This document shows, one piece after another, positions 32,580-42,107 of a stretch of DNA of 64,000 bases. The stretch comes from Mumia quercus (lineage in GTDB: Bacteria; Actinomycetota; Actinomycetes; Propionibacteriales; Nocardioidaceae), in the NCBI RefSeq assembly GCF_025506335.1, contig NZ_JANZYO010000004.1:62001-126000 (forward strand). The letters are read 5' to 3'. Below the pieces are notes generated by a model. The model was given only the letters and a program-made list of their open reading frames with translations, was not told the DNA's origin and made no database searches. Each line of letters begins with the position of its first letter. Position 1 is the first letter of the stretch. Made by a program: the position numbers and the translations under genes.

Positions 32580-33176
32580 ATGTCCCCGCCCGTCCCCCTC
32601 AACGAGCCACGCCGGCCGCGCAGGGTGTCGGGCGGCTGGTACGCGGTCGGCGCGGTGATCGCCGTGATCGGCCTCGTGGGCGCCCTCCTCCTCGGGCTCG
32701 CATCTGCCGGGCTGGCCCGCGACGCGAAGGTCACGCGTCTGCCGAGCGACGGCGCGATGACGGTCCCCGAGCACCGGTTCGCCGTGTGGGTCGACGCCGA
32801 CGTCCCGTCAGGGAGCACAGGTGAGGACCTCGGCGTCACGTGCACCCTCACCCCGCAGGGCGGTCCGGCGATCGACGTCCCTGCGCTCCGCAACCAGAGT
32901 GCGGCCGTGACGGGATGGCACCTGGTCGCCCTGTCGGCCGACGGCGCGACGCGCGACTGGGTCGGCGCGCCGGCGACGCTCTCCTGCCGCTCGACCGACC
33001 CGGAGCTGGCGCAGGCCGGCTGGGGCACCGGCAAGCAGCCGCAGGTCCTCGGCGTCATCGTCCTGGCCGTCGCCGCCCTCGTGGTGGGCACGGGCGGCGT
33101 CGTCCTCGGAGCCCTCGCGGCGCTGCTGGTGTTGTTCCTGCGGCGCCGGGCCGCGCGACACAGCGCCACCGCCTGA
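32580..33176 (+). CDS. Two-helix membrane protein with external domain
   Basis: The 198-residue protein has a Pro/Arg-rich cytoplasmic start, a helix at about 20-43, an external domain of about 110 residues with two cysteines (VTCTLT and LSCRST, possibly a disulfide), and a second helix near 155-185 ending in RRRAARH. I do not recognise the family. TACGCT ends six bases before the ATG, so the gene is probably leaderless. Confidence 0.7.
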   Translation: MSPPVPLNEPRRPRRVSGGWYAVGAVIAVIGLVGALLLGLASAGLARDAKVTRLPSDGAMTVPEHRFAVWVDADVPSGSTGEDLGVTCTLTPQGGPAIDVPALRNQSAAVTGWHLVALSADGATRDWVGAPATLSCRSTDPELAQAGWGTGKQPQVLGVIVLAVAALVVGTGGVVLGALAALLVLFLRRRAARHSATA

Positions 33177-33291
33177 CCTCGCGCGGCCCGCGACGCGGCG
33201 TCCGTTTCCCGCCGGTACCGCCCGGCTCGCGCTGCTGGGATGGAGGAACCGCCGCGGACGAGCCGGCGGCTCCGCCTCAGGAAGGGACCAC

Positions 33292-34026
33292 ATGAAGATC
33301 GCACTCGTCACCGGCGCCACCCGAGGGATCGGGCTCGCCGTGGCGCAACGGCTCGCCAAGGACGACCACCACGTCGTCGTCGCCGCGCGCGACGCCGCGG
33401 GCGGCGCCGAGGTCGCGCGGCGTCTGACCGAGGAAGGGTACGCGGCGAGCAGCGTCACCCTGGACGTGACCGACCGCGCGCAGGTCCGGGAAGCAGCCTC
33501 GTACGTCGCCGACCAGCTGGGCCGGCTCGACGTCCTCGTCAACAACGCCGGCATCCTGCCCGAGGCAGGTGCGGCCGACGCAGACGGCGTCGTGGACATC
33601 GCGCTGTTCGAGCAGACCTTCGCCACGAACCTGTTCGGGGCGGTCGCCGTCTCGTCGGCGTTCCTCCCGTTGCTCCGCACGAGCGCGGCCGGCCGCATCG
33701 TCAACGTCTCGAGCACGATGGGGTCGTTGGCGGACCAGACGAACCCCGACTCGCCGTACTACCCGATGGGCGTGCCGGCGTACCGGGCGTCGAAGGCCGC
33801 CTTGAACAGCGTCACGATCGCGCTGAGCAAGGCGCTGGCAGACACCCCCATCAAGGTGACCTCCGTGTGCCCCGGCTGGGTCCAGACCGATCTCGCGCCG
33901 GGCGCTCGTGAGCAGGCACCGACGACACCTGAGGCAGCGGCCGAGGTGGTCGTCGCGGCCGCCACGCTCGCCGACGACGTCCCGTCCGGCACCTTCATGA
34001 GCACCGAAGGGACCGTCCCGTGGTGA
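33292..34026 (+). CDS. Short-chain dehydrogenase/reductase
   Basis: The 244-residue protein has the SDR cofactor motif TGATRGIG, then NNAG and the catalytic S-x-Y-x3-K set (VNVSSTMG with YRASKAALNSV). It resembles plant and bacterial NADPH-dependent carbonyl reductases because of the extended DQTNPDSPYYPMGVPAY segment before the active Tyr. The substrate is unknown. AGGAAGGGA precedes the ATG. The convergent NHL-thioredoxin gene ends 5 bp away. Confidence 0.85.
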   Translation: MKIALVTGATRGIGLAVAQRLAKDDHHVVVAARDAAGGAEVARRLTEEGYAASSVTLDVTDRAQVREAASYVADQLGRLDVLVNNAGILPEAGAADADGVVDIALFEQTFATNLFGAVAVSSAFLPLLRTSAAGRIVNVSSTMGSLADQTNPDSPYYPMGVPAYRASKAALNSVTIALSKALADTPIKVTSVCPGWVQTDLAPGAREQAPTTPEAAAEVVVAAATLADDVPSGTFMSTEGTVPW

Positions 34027-34030
34027 GCGC

Positions 34031-35806
34031 CTAGGCGGAAGGGGCGCCGCCCAGAGGCAGGTCGATGCGCATGGCGCCGTCGGGCGTGAGGCGTACGGGC
34101 ACGCCCCAGTCCTGCTGGTGGACGTGGCACGCAGCACCGACCTCGTCACCGTCGTCACACGAGGCCGCCATCGCCGCGACGTGCAGCACCCCGTCACCGA
34201 CGGCCGCGTCGAGCACGAGTCGCCGTACGAGGCCGGTGCCGCGCCCTTCGCCCTCGCGCAGCAGCGCAGGAGGCGTGGCCGTGACCACCAGGCGGGTCGC
34301 CGGGCCGTACCGCTCGTCCAGGTGCTGGCCCGGCGGCGGCGTGAAGGCGACCGCGAGCTCGACCTCCCCGGCGCGGACCTCCGTGGTCGGTCGGCCGGTG
34401 GTGTGGCTCGCCCCGGTAGCCCGGGCCGAGGCGCCGAGAGGGACCCGTGAGAGACGGTGCGCGGCCGACTCCACCACGAGCAGCTCGTCTCCGTCGAGGA
34501 GCAGACCCGACGGCTCGGCGAGACCGGTCGCCAGCGTGCCCAGCCGGGCGGCGGCGGGGTCGAAGAGGCGGACGGCGCCGTTGTAGGTGTCGGCCACGGC
34601 GACCGAGCCGTCGGGCAGGACGGCGAGCCCGAGCGGGTGCTGCAGCAACGCCTCGTCCGCAGGACCGTCGACGAAGCCGAAGTCGAACAGTCCCTTGCCG
34701 ACCAGCGTCTCGACGACCAGCGACCCGTCGCGTTCCACGACCCTCCGCAGCGCGCTCGTCTCGGGGTCGGCGAGCCACAGCGTGTCCCCGTCGGGGGCCA
34801 GACGCGACGGCTGGGCGAACCACGCGTCAGGCAGCGGCCCGTCGACGAGACCTTCGTTCGTCGTCCCCGCCGCGACGGCGACCTCGTGCGACACCGGGTC
34901 GTACGTCCACAGCTGGTGGATGCCTGCCATGGCGATCCAGACCCGGTCGCGCCACCAGGTGACGTCCCACGGCGAGGAGAGCGAGCGCGTCCCGTCGCCC
35001 TGCATCCACTGCCGACCGTCGCCGGCGAGGACCTGGAGGGCGCCGTCGGCGAGGTTCAGCCCGAGGAGCCGGTGCGCGACCGTGTCGGCGACGACGACGT
35101 CGTAGCCGGTGAGGTCGCGCAGGTCGTCGGGGAGCAGGAGGAGGCCGTTGGGCTCACGGAACCCTTCGTACCGGCGCACCACCGTCGACGCGTCGGCGGC
35201 CAGGTGGACCAGGCTCCCGCTGCCCGCGTCCGCGACCAGGACCCCGCCGGACGGGAGCCGGATCGCGTTCGCGGGGAAGCGCAGGTCGCCCGGCTCGGCC
35301 GCCGGCGCCACGTACGGGGAGCGTCCTCGCGTGAGCGTGCCGCGCGCCTCGTACTCCGGCACCAGCCGTGCCAGCACCGCGTCGAGCGCGTGGACGTGCC
35401 CCTCCCCCGCGTACTGGGCGATCACGTAGCCCTCGGGGTCGATGAGCACGAGCGTCGGCCACGCGCGGGCGGTGTACGCCTGCCAGGTGGTGAGCTCGGG
35501 GTCGTCGAGCACAGGGTGCGTGATGCCGTTGCGCGCGACCGCGGCTGCGAGGGCGTCGGCGTCGGCCTCGTGGGCGAACTTCGGCGAGTGGACGCTGACG
35601 ACCACGAGGGCGTCGTCGTAGCGCTCCTCCAGCGGCCGCATCTCGTCGAGGACGTGCAGGCAGTTCACGCACCCGGCAGTCCAGAAGTCCAGGAGGACGA
35701 AGCGTCCTCGGAGGTCGGCCAGCGTCAGGGGTGCGCCGCCGGTGCCGAGCCAACCGCGTCCGCGGAGCTCGGGCGCGCGTACGCGGGGCTTGAGTCCGTC
35801 TGTCAC
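34031..35806 (-). CDS. Thioredoxin-like/NHL-repeat protein (NHLRC2-like)
   Basis: The 591-residue protein has a TlpA/thioredoxin-like domain (residues 1-150) with a CVNC redox pair at 46-49 in FWTAGCVNCLHVLDEMR. A six-bladed NHL beta-propeller follows (about 170-470) with repeats such as FPANAIRLPSGGVLVADAGSGSL and PLGLAVLPDGSVAVADTYNGAVRLFD. A small C-terminal domain carries two cysteines (SCDDGDEVGAACHVH). This is the architecture of human NHLRC2. There is no signal peptide, so it is probably cytoplasmic. GTG 35806 is preceded by GGAGG. Confidence 0.85.
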   Translation of the reverse strand: MTDGLKPRVRAPELRGRGWLGTGGAPLTLADLRGRFVLLDFWTAGCVNCLHVLDEMRPLEERYDDALVVVSVHSPKFAHEADADALAAAVARNGITHPVLDDPELTTWQAYTARAWPTLVLIDPEGYVIAQYAGEGHVHALDAVLARLVPEYEARGTLTRGRSPYVAPAAEPGDLRFPANAIRLPSGGVLVADAGSGSLVHLAADASTVVRRYEGFREPNGLLLLPDDLRDLTGYDVVVADTVAHRLLGLNLADGALQVLAGDGRQWMQGDGTRSLSSPWDVTWWRDRVWIAMAGIHQLWTYDPVSHEVAVAAGTTNEGLVDGPLPDAWFAQPSRLAPDGDTLWLADPETSALRRVVERDGSLVVETLVGKGLFDFGFVDGPADEALLQHPLGLAVLPDGSVAVADTYNGAVRLFDPAAARLGTLATGLAEPSGLLLDGDELLVVESAAHRLSRVPLGASARATGASHTTGRPTTEVRAGEVELAVAFTPPPGQHLDERYGPATRLVVTATPPALLREGEGRGTGLVRRLVLDAAVGDGVLHVAAMAASCDDGDEVGAACHVHQQDWGVPVRLTPDGAMRIDLPLGGAPSA

Positions 35807-35866
35807 GCCTCCAGTGTCGCGCGCAGACGGGCCTCCGGGACCATCGCGTCCCCTAGGCTTCCGCGC

Positions 35867-36670
35867 ATGGACCTCTCCTTGTACGTCGACGCCTGGGCCG
35901 AGTCGGCCGAGCGGACACTCTCCCTGCTCGCCAACCTGCCCGCGGAGGCGTGGGAGACACCGACCGGCTGCCCGGGGTGGAAGGTGCGCGACGTGGTCGC
36001 CCACCTCGCCGCGATCGAGGCCGAGCTGTCCCACACCGGGCGAGGGGGGCCGACCGGGCTCGACGTCGGCAGCGGCGAGGTGGAGTCGGCTTACACCGAG
36101 GCCGGGATCCGGCAGCGCGAGGACATGACGACCGACGCGCTCGTCGACGAGCTGCGCATCGCGGTGGCCGTCCGCCGCGACGTGCTCGCCACGCTCCCCG
36201 AGGACCCCCGCGCGCTGGCGGAGGACACCCCTGGTGGCATCGCCTGGACCAACGAGGTGGTCCTGCGCAACCGGATGATCGACATGTGGATCCACGAGCA
36301 GGACATCCGTACGGCGACGGGAGTGCCCGGTGGGTACGACGGCAAGGCCGCCGTCCTCGTGGTCAGCGGGTTCCTCCTGGCGCTCCCGTACGTGCTCGCC
36401 AAGAAGCTCAAGGCCGACCGCGGCACCAGCCTGGTCCTCGACGTCTCCGGACCGGTCACCCGGACGGTCACCGTGGAGGTCGGTGACGACGGCCGCGGGC
36501 GTCTCCGCGACGGGGCGAGCACGGACCCGCACGTAAGGGTCTCCATGTCGACGGACACGTTCGTCACGCTCGTCGCCGGCCGTGACGCGCTCCAGCCGCT
36601 CAGCATCACCTGGACCGGCGACTCCACCCTCGTCGGCGACCTGCTGGCCGAGATCGCGGTGACCCCGTGA
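35867..36670 (+). CDS. Maleylpyruvate isomerase-like (MDMPI, mycothiol-dependent) protein
   Basis: The 267-residue protein has the DinB/MDMPI metal-binding fold: TPTGCPGWKVRDVVAHLAAIEAELS at the start and RNRMIDMWIHEQDIRTATG in the middle, providing the His-Glu-His ligands, followed by an SCP2-like C-terminal half. Family members use mycothiol in isomerase or conjugation reactions; the substrate is unknown. TAGGCT ends seven bases before the ATG. Its stop overlaps the GTG of the next SDR gene. Confidence 0.82.
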   Translation: MDLSLYVDAWAESAERTLSLLANLPAEAWETPTGCPGWKVRDVVAHLAAIEAELSHTGRGGPTGLDVGSGEVESAYTEAGIRQREDMTTDALVDELRIAVAVRRDVLATLPEDPRALAEDTPGGIAWTNEVVLRNRMIDMWIHEQDIRTATGVPGGYDGKAAVLVVSGFLLALPYVLAKKLKADRGTSLVLDVSGPVTRTVTVEVGDDGRGRLRDGASTDPHVRVSMSTDTFVTLVAGRDALQPLSITWTGDSTLVGDLLAEIAVTP

Positions 36671-37620
36671 GCGGACGTCCCGCAGCCACCTGGACCACCG
36701 AGGACATCCCCGACCTCTCGGGCTCGACCGTCGTCCTCACGGGCGTGACCGGCGGCCTCGGCACCGAGGCCGCCTACCAGCTCGCCCACCACGGCGCCCG
36801 CATCATCGCGACCGGCCGTGACCTCGACAAGGTCGAGGCTGCGCTCACGGCCCTCCGCCACGGGATCCACGACCTCGACGCGACCGCCGTACGCCTCGAC
36901 CTGGCCGACCTCGACTCCGTGCGGGAGGGCGCCGAGGCGATCCTCGCGCTGGGCGGGAGCGTCGACGTCCTCCTCAACAACGCCGGTGTCATGGCCACGC
37001 CACGTCGCACCTCTGCCCAGGGCTTCGAGCTCCAGATGGCGACCAACCACCTCGGGCACTTCGCCCTCACCGCGCACCTCTGGCCGACTCTGGTCGCGAG
37101 CAGCGCGCGCGTGGTGACGGTCTCCTCGCTGATGCACTCCTTCGCCCGTGACGTCGACCTGCGGACCCTGGAGCCGCACGCCGATCTCGGGCGGTACGAC
37201 CGCTGGTCCGCCTACTGCCAGTCCAAGCTCGCGAACCTGCTCTTCATGCGTGAGCTCGACCGCCGCGTCCGGGCCGCCGGTCTGGACGTCACCAGCGTCG
37301 CGGCGCATCCCGGCTACGCGATCACCCACCTCCAACGTTCTGGTCTGGAGCTGGGGGGACGCTCGTTCCAGGGCGTCTTCGTGCACCAGATCACACGCGC
37401 GGTCGGCCAGTCGGCCGCCGCCGGGGCCTGGCCGCTGGAGCGTGCCGCGACCGAGCCGGGCCTTCCGGGCGGCTCGTACGTCGGGCCGTCGGGGCTGCGC
37501 CAGCTGCGCGGCCGCCCCCGGCTCGTCGGGATGACGAAGACCGCGCGAGACCCCCAGCTGGCCGCGCGGCTGTGGGCCGCGTCCGAAGCTGCAGCGGGCC
37601 TCACGTTCGACGTCGCCTGA
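36667..37620 (+). CDS. Short-chain dehydrogenase, retinol-dehydrogenase-like
   Basis: The 317-residue protein has TGVTGGLGTEAAYQLA (cofactor site), NNAGVM, FELQMATNHLGHFALT and the active-site YCQSKLAN. The N-HLGHF and YCQSK patterns place it with the large retinol dehydrogenase/WW-oxidoreductase-like group common in actinobacteria. The GTG start overlaps the stop of the MDMPI-like gene (GTGA), so the two are translationally coupled and may act on one substrate. Confidence 0.84.
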   Translation: MSGRPAATWTTEDIPDLSGSTVVLTGVTGGLGTEAAYQLAHHGARIIATGRDLDKVEAALTALRHGIHDLDATAVRLDLADLDSVREGAEAILALGGSVDVLLNNAGVMATPRRTSAQGFELQMATNHLGHFALTAHLWPTLVASSARVVTVSSLMHSFARDVDLRTLEPHADLGRYDRWSAYCQSKLANLLFMRELDRRVRAAGLDVTSVAAHPGYAITHLQRSGLELGGRSFQGVFVHQITRAVGQSAAAGAWPLERAATEPGLPGGSYVGPSGLRQLRGRPRLVGMTKTARDPQLAARLWAASEAAAGLTFDVA

Positions 37621-37675
37621 CGACGAACGGTCGGCTTCCCTCCCACGGAAGGCGTGGGAGGGTTAGGCTCCGCCC

Positions 37676-38173
37676 ATGCTGGTACGACGGATGGAAGACT
37701 CCGACCTCGACGCGGTCCTCGCCCTCAACCAGGGCGCGCTGGACGGCGTCGGGACGCTGACGGCCGACAGGCTCGAAGAGATCGTCGGGTACGCCGAGCA
37801 GTCGGTGGTGAGCACCGACGCCGAAGGCGTGCTCTCCGGGTTCGCGCTGACGCTGCCGCCCGGCACGCCCTACGACAGTCTCAACTATCGCTGGTACGAG
37901 GAGCAGTTCGACGCCGACGACTTCGCCTACCTGGACCGGGTGGTGGTGGCGCCGGAGTTCCGGCGGCGCGGGGTCGGCACCCTCCTCTACAACGTGCTCG
38001 AGGAGCGCGCCCGCGCGCGGGAGCTGATGGCGCTCGAGGTCTACGTCGACCCGCCGAACGAGCCCTCGCTCGCGTTCCACCGTGCGCGGGGCTACACCGA
38101 GGTCGGCCGCCTCGACCAGCCGAACGGCAAGAAGGTCGCGATGCTCGTCAAGCGCGTCGGCGGACCCCGCTGA
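37676..38173 (+). CDS. GNAT-family N-acetyltransferase
   Basis: The 165-residue protein has the acetyl-CoA binding motif VVVAPEFRRRGVGTLLYNVLEERA and the C-terminal GNAT beta-strand pattern (NEPSLAFHRARGYTEVGRL). The substrate is unknown. TAGGCT ends six bases before the ATG and there is no Shine-Dalgarno. Confidence 0.86.
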   Translation: MLVRRMEDSDLDAVLALNQGALDGVGTLTADRLEEIVGYAEQSVVSTDAEGVLSGFALTLPPGTPYDSLNYRWYEEQFDADDFAYLDRVVVAPEFRRRGVGTLLYNVLEERARARELMALEVYVDPPNEPSLAFHRARGYTEVGRLDQPNGKKVAMLVKRVGGPR

Positions 38174-38188
38174 CCGCCCGGCGGGTCG

Positions 38189-39511
38189 TCAGACCGTGAC
38201 CGACTCGCCGCGACGCATCGCCTCCAGCAGCTCCGGCGCCGTGGCTGCCAGCTTGCGCCGGATCGCGCCGCGGTGCCGCAGGATCATGACGATGCCGAGC
38301 ACCCACGGCACGACCTGCACCGCCATCGCCCAGCCGAACGCCTCCGACGGGTAGGTGTCGGCGCCCGCGGGCGTCAGCACGTCGAGCACCACGCCGATCC
38401 CCAGCATCGTGCACAGCGAGGCGATGAACCCGCCCGTGTTCACCAGCGACGTCGCCAGCCCCGCACGCTCCGCGCTGCCGAAGGTCCGGACGAAGTCGAA
38501 ACCGACCATCGACGCCGGGCCACCGACCGCCGTGACGACGACCATGACGACGAGCAGCCAGGACGGGGCGTCGCCGGGCCACAGCAGGACCGCCCCCCAC
38601 GACAGCGCGATCGCGGCGATGATCGCCACCGTCGTGGACGAGCGGTGGTACGGCCGGTGGGAGGTGAGCCAGGCCAGAAACGGACCGGACGCCATCGTCG
38701 CCAGCGTCAGGAGGGTCAGGAGGAACGCAGCGAACGCCGGGGAGGCGTGCTCGCCCCGCACGAAGAACGGGTAGCCCCACAGGATGCCGAGCACGGTCGC
38801 GCTGAACTGGGTGGAGAAGTGCGTCCAGAACCCCAGCCTCGTGCCGTCGTCGGCCCATGCCTCCCGCACGCGACGTCCCAGGCCGCGGACCTCCAGCGGG
38901 GGCCCGAGGTGACGCCGCAGCCCTGGCCTGTCGTGCACGACCACGACCAGCGCGAACGCCAGGACCAGTCCGACCGCTGCGGTCACGAGGTACGCCGTGG
39001 TCCACCCGACGTGGTGCAAAGCCCACGTCATCGGGACCGCGGCCAGGATCATGCCGGCCTGTCCGCTGATCCCGGTGAGCTGCGTCATCAGGGGCACCTT
39101 GCGCGGCGCGAACCAGTTGGCGACCAGCCGCAGCACGCACACGAACACCATCGCGTCACCGGCGCCGACCGCGACCCGGGCGGCGAGCGCCACCGGGTAC
39201 GAGGTCGCGAACGCGAACCCGACCTGCGCGACGCTCAGCGTCAGCACGCCGGTGAGGATGACGGCCCGAGGACCGAACCGGTCGAGCGCCAGGCCGACAG
39301 GGATCTGCATCCCGGCGTAGACGACGAGCTGCAGCACGGTGAAGGTCGAGAGCTGCGCTGCGCCGATGCCGAACCGTTCGGTGGCCTCCAGACCGGCCAC
39401 GGCGAGGGAGGACCGGTGGAAGACCGCGAGGACGTAGACGAGCAGCGCGACGACCCACACGGCGTAGGCGCCCCGCCGCAGACCGAGGCGCCGCGAGACG
39501 GTGGCGATCAC
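38189..39511 (-). CDS. MFS transporter (nitrate/oxalate-like or metabolite:H+ symporter)
   Basis: The 440-residue protein has about 12 helices, with an MFS motif A-like loop (ALDRFGPRAVILTG) and the FHRSSLAVAG segment in helix 1 typical of actinobacterial MFS carriers. GTG 39511 overlaps the stop of the GntR gene (GTGA), so it is the second gene of that operon. The divergent CoA-transferase gene suggests a carboxylic acid substrate. Confidence 0.83.
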   Translation of the reverse strand: MIATVSRRLGLRRGAYAVWVVALLVYVLAVFHRSSLAVAGLEATERFGIGAAQLSTFTVLQLVVYAGMQIPVGLALDRFGPRAVILTGVLTLSVAQVGFAFATSYPVALAARVAVGAGDAMVFVCVLRLVANWFAPRKVPLMTQLTGISGQAGMILAAVPMTWALHHVGWTTAYLVTAAVGLVLAFALVVVVHDRPGLRRHLGPPLEVRGLGRRVREAWADDGTRLGFWTHFSTQFSATVLGILWGYPFFVRGEHASPAFAAFLLTLLTLATMASGPFLAWLTSHRPYHRSSTTVAIIAAIALSWGAVLLWPGDAPSWLLVVMVVVTAVGGPASMVGFDFVRTFGSAERAGLATSLVNTGGFIASLCTMLGIGVVLDVLTPAGADTYPSEAFGWAMAVQVVPWVLGIVMILRHRGAIRRKLAATAPELLEAMRRGESVTV

Positions 39512-40197
39512 GCGTCCACCGCCAGGTCTCCCCGTGCGGCGTGGCGCGCCGTCGCGAGGTGCCGGTCGTTCGCGGCGACGAACGCGTCGAGGTCGTCGCC
39601 GGCGATGAGGGCGGCCAGCTCTCGGTGGTCGCGGATCGCGCGGTCCATCCGGGCGGGCGAGGGGCCCATCGCGGTCGCGTTGATCATCATCTGCCGCTCC
39701 CGCAGGCTGCGGTAGAAGCGTGACAGGTGGGGGTTGGCGGCAGCGTCGACGACGACCTCGTGGAAGAGGCGGTCGGACTCGGTGAACGCGGCGAGGTCGT
39801 CGTCGCCGCGGTGCTTCTCCATCGCGTCCACGAGCGCGTCCATCTCGGGACGGACCCGGGCTCCCTCGGCGAAGGCGCGCGGCGCCGCCCACTGCTCCAC
39901 CAGAGCACGCGCCTCCCACATCGCGTCCGCCTCGGCGCTGGTCACCGGGAGGACGATCGCGCCCCGCTTCGGGTAGATCCGCACCAGTCCCTCGGTCTGG
40001 AGCCGCAGCAGGGCCTCGCGGACCGGGGTGCGCGAGCAGCCCAGGCGCTCGGCGAGCGCGACCTCGCCGAGCTCGTCACCGCCCGGCAGATCGCCGACGA
40101 GGATGGCGCGCTTGATCGCCGCGTACGTCCGCTCGGTGGCGGACGTACGGACAGGGGCGGTGGGCCCGGACCCGGGCGAGGCTGGAGATGCACACAT
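39508..40197 (-). CDS. GntR-family (FCD-type) transcriptional regulator
   Basis: The 229-residue protein has the GntR HTH (RTYAAIKRAILVGDLPGGDELGEVALAERLGCSRTPVREALLRLQTEGLV) and a C-terminal FCD ligand domain with metal-binding His residues (ESDRLFHEVVVDAAANPHLSRFY, DHRELAALI). It is co-transcribed with the MFS carrier and divergent from a CoA transferase, so it likely represses both in response to an organic acid. ATG 40197 lies within a palindrome that may be its own operator. Confidence 0.87.
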   Translation of the reverse strand: MCASPASPGSGPTAPVRTSATERTYAAIKRAILVGDLPGGDELGEVALAERLGCSRTPVREALLRLQTEGLVRIYPKRGAIVLPVTSAEADAMWEARALVEQWAAPRAFAEGARVRPEMDALVDAMEKHRGDDDLAAFTESDRLFHEVVVDAAANPHLSRFYRSLRERQMMINATAMGPSPARMDRAIRDHRELAALIAGDDLDAFVAANDRHLATARHAARGDLAVDA

Positions 40198-40208
40198 GTT
40201 GCATACAT
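40196..40208. promoter_or_regulatory. GntR operator candidate over the regulator start codon
   Basis: ATGTTGCATACAT has ATGT and ACAT arms around TGCAT, similar to the TGT-N-ACA operators of FCD-type GntR proteins. It covers the ATG of the GntR gene, so bound repressor would block a leaderless or near-leaderless start. Confidence 0.45.
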
Positions 40209-40327
40209 GATGCCAGAACGGGCGCTGCCAGGCGCGCGCGGACCGGGTTGGCACCATTCGCCGTACGGACGCACGCCCGCAGGTGTGACGATGGACGGGC
40301 CCCGTGACCCCGAACCCTGGAGCCGTG

Positions 40328-41503
40328 ATGCTGTCCGACATCGTCGTCGTCGATCTCACCCGCGCCCTCGCCGGCCCGCACGCCGCGATGATGCTCGGTG
40401 ACCTGGGAGCGACGGTGATCAAGGTCGAGTCGCCCGCCGGAGACGACACCCGCCAGTGGGGCCCGCCGTTCGTCACCGGCAGCGAGGGCGACGAGCAGTC
40501 CACGTACTACCTCTCCTGCAACCGCAACAAGCTCTCGATCACTGCCGACCTCAAGAGCGACGACGGTCGCCGCACGCTGGAGCGGCTCGTGCAGCAGGCC
40601 GACGTCCTCCTCGAGAACTTCCGCCCGGGGGTGCTCGAGCGCCTCGGGTTCGGCTACGAACGACTGCAGGCGCTCAACCCGCGGCTCGTGATCTGCCAGA
40701 TCACCGGGTTCGGGCACGACGGCCCGGAGTCGGCACGCGCGGGCTACGACCAGATCGCGCAGGGCGAGGGCGGCCTGATGAGCATGACCGGTCCCGACGC
40801 CGAGCACCCGACGAAGGTCGGCGTCCCGATCGCGGACCTCCTCGCCGGCATGAACGCCGCGTACGGCATCGCCTCCGCGCTGCACGAGCGGTCGCGTACC
40901 GGGCGCGGGCGCGTCGTGCGCACCAGCCTCCTCGCGGGCATGGTCGGCGTGCACGCGTTCCAAGGCACCCGGTGGACCGTCGCCCACGAGCGGCCGAGCG
41001 CGGCCGGCAACCACCACCCGTCGATCTCCCCGTACGGCCTCTTCCGGACCGCCGACGCGCCGGTCCAGCTCTCGGTGGGCTCCGAAGGGCTGTGGCACCG
41101 GTTCGCACCGCTGGTCGGCATCGACGTCGAGGACCCCGCGTACGCGTCCAACCCGCTGCGCGTGCGCAACCGCGACTCGCTGACCGCACGGATCGAGGAG
41201 GCGTTCGCGGTCGCCGGCGCGGAGGTGTGGCTCGAGCGGCTCGCCGAGGCCGGCGTCCCCGCCGGCAAGGTGCGGACGCTCGACGACGTCTACGCCTGGG
41301 ACCAGACCCGGTCGCAGGGACTCCTCGTCGAGGTCGACCACGAGACGCTCGGCCCGATCGAGATTCCCGGGCCCGTCCTCCGGCTCGACGACCTCCCGTA
41401 CGCGGGGGCGCGCGAGAAGAACCTCGCCCCTCCCCGGCTCGGGCAGCACAACGACCACGTCGCGGCGTGGCTCGACGCCCGCGAAGCCGAGGCGGCGAGC
41501 TAG
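40328..41503 (+). CDS. CaiB/BaiF (family III) CoA-transferase
   Basis: The 391-residue protein begins LSDIVVVDLTRALAGPHAAMMLGDLGATVIKVESP, the standard family III start; the catalytic Asp is expected in GVPIADLLAGMNAAYGI. Members transfer CoA between carboxylic acids, as in oxalate, carnitine or itaconate/mesaconate metabolism. ATG 40328 is chosen for GGAG six bases upstream; GTG 40304 is an in-frame alternative. The divergent GntR/MFS pair suggests a catabolic unit for one acid. Its stop overlaps the convergent PadR stop by 4 bp. Confidence 0.87.
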   Translation: MLSDIVVVDLTRALAGPHAAMMLGDLGATVIKVESPAGDDTRQWGPPFVTGSEGDEQSTYYLSCNRNKLSITADLKSDDGRRTLERLVQQADVLLENFRPGVLERLGFGYERLQALNPRLVICQITGFGHDGPESARAGYDQIAQGEGGLMSMTGPDAEHPTKVGVPIADLLAGMNAAYGIASALHERSRTGRGRVVRTSLLAGMVGVHAFQGTRWTVAHERPSAAGNHHPSISPYGLFRTADAPVQLSVGSEGLWHRFAPLVGIDVEDPAYASNPLRVRNRDSLTARIEEAFAVAGAEVWLERLAEAGVPAGKVRTLDDVYAWDQTRSQGLLVEVDHETLGPIEIPGPVLRLDDLPYAGAREKNLAPPRLGQHNDHVAAWLDAREAEAAS

Positions 41504-42057
41504 CGCGCCCGGCGGGCCGTGAGGACCGCGATCACCCGCTCGCTCCACGCGAGGTTCTCGCGCTCGAACGCGAGGCCGCGCTCGAGGGTGAGGAAGGGCC
41601 CCACACGGTCCGACTCGCGCAGGTAGGTCTCCTCGTCACGCCCGTCGAGCATCCGCTCGCGGACGCGCTCGAAGAGGCGAAGCTTGGCGCGGAACTCGTC
41701 TGCCTGCTGCGTCACCGTCGCGAGAAGGTCGTCGATGTCGGCGACGTCGGCCGCCTGCACCTTCACCATGAGGTCGCTGCGGATCGCCTGCGCCCGGGCC
41801 GGTGCCGACGCGTACGCGCGCAGCGCCGCACGTCCGGCCTCGTTGAGCGACAGCACCTTCTTCGTCGGCCGACGCTCCTGCGGCACGACCTCGACGTCCA
41901 CCAGCCCGTCGCGCTCCAAGCGGTCGAGCTCGCGGTAGAGCTGCTGTGGCGTGCCCGACCAGAAGTGGGCCGACGACACGTCGAACACCTTGCTCAGCTC
42001 GTACCCCGAGGCGTCACCCTCGAGCAGGGCGGCCAGCAGCGCGAACCTCAACGACAC
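41500..42057 (-). CDS. PadR-family transcriptional regulator
   Basis: The 185-residue protein has the PadR winged helix (SLRFALLAALLEGDASGYELSKVFDVSSAHFWSGTPQQLYRELDRLERDGLV) and the long C-terminal dimerisation helices (Vir_act_alpha_C). TAGGTT ends six bases before GTG 42057, so it is probably leaderless. The target is not evident from the neighbours. Confidence 0.86.
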   Translation of the reverse strand: MSLRFALLAALLEGDASGYELSKVFDVSSAHFWSGTPQQLYRELDRLERDGLVDVEVVPQERRPTKKVLSLNEAGRAALRAYASAPARAQAIRSDLMVKVQAADVADIDDLLATVTQQADEFRAKLRLFERVRERMLDGRDEETYLRESDRVGPFLTLERGLAFERENLAWSERVIAVLTARRAR

Positions 42058-42107
42058 GACGCCAACCTAGCCGCTGCCACGGGCGACGCGCCGGAGGGCG
42101 AAGAGGC

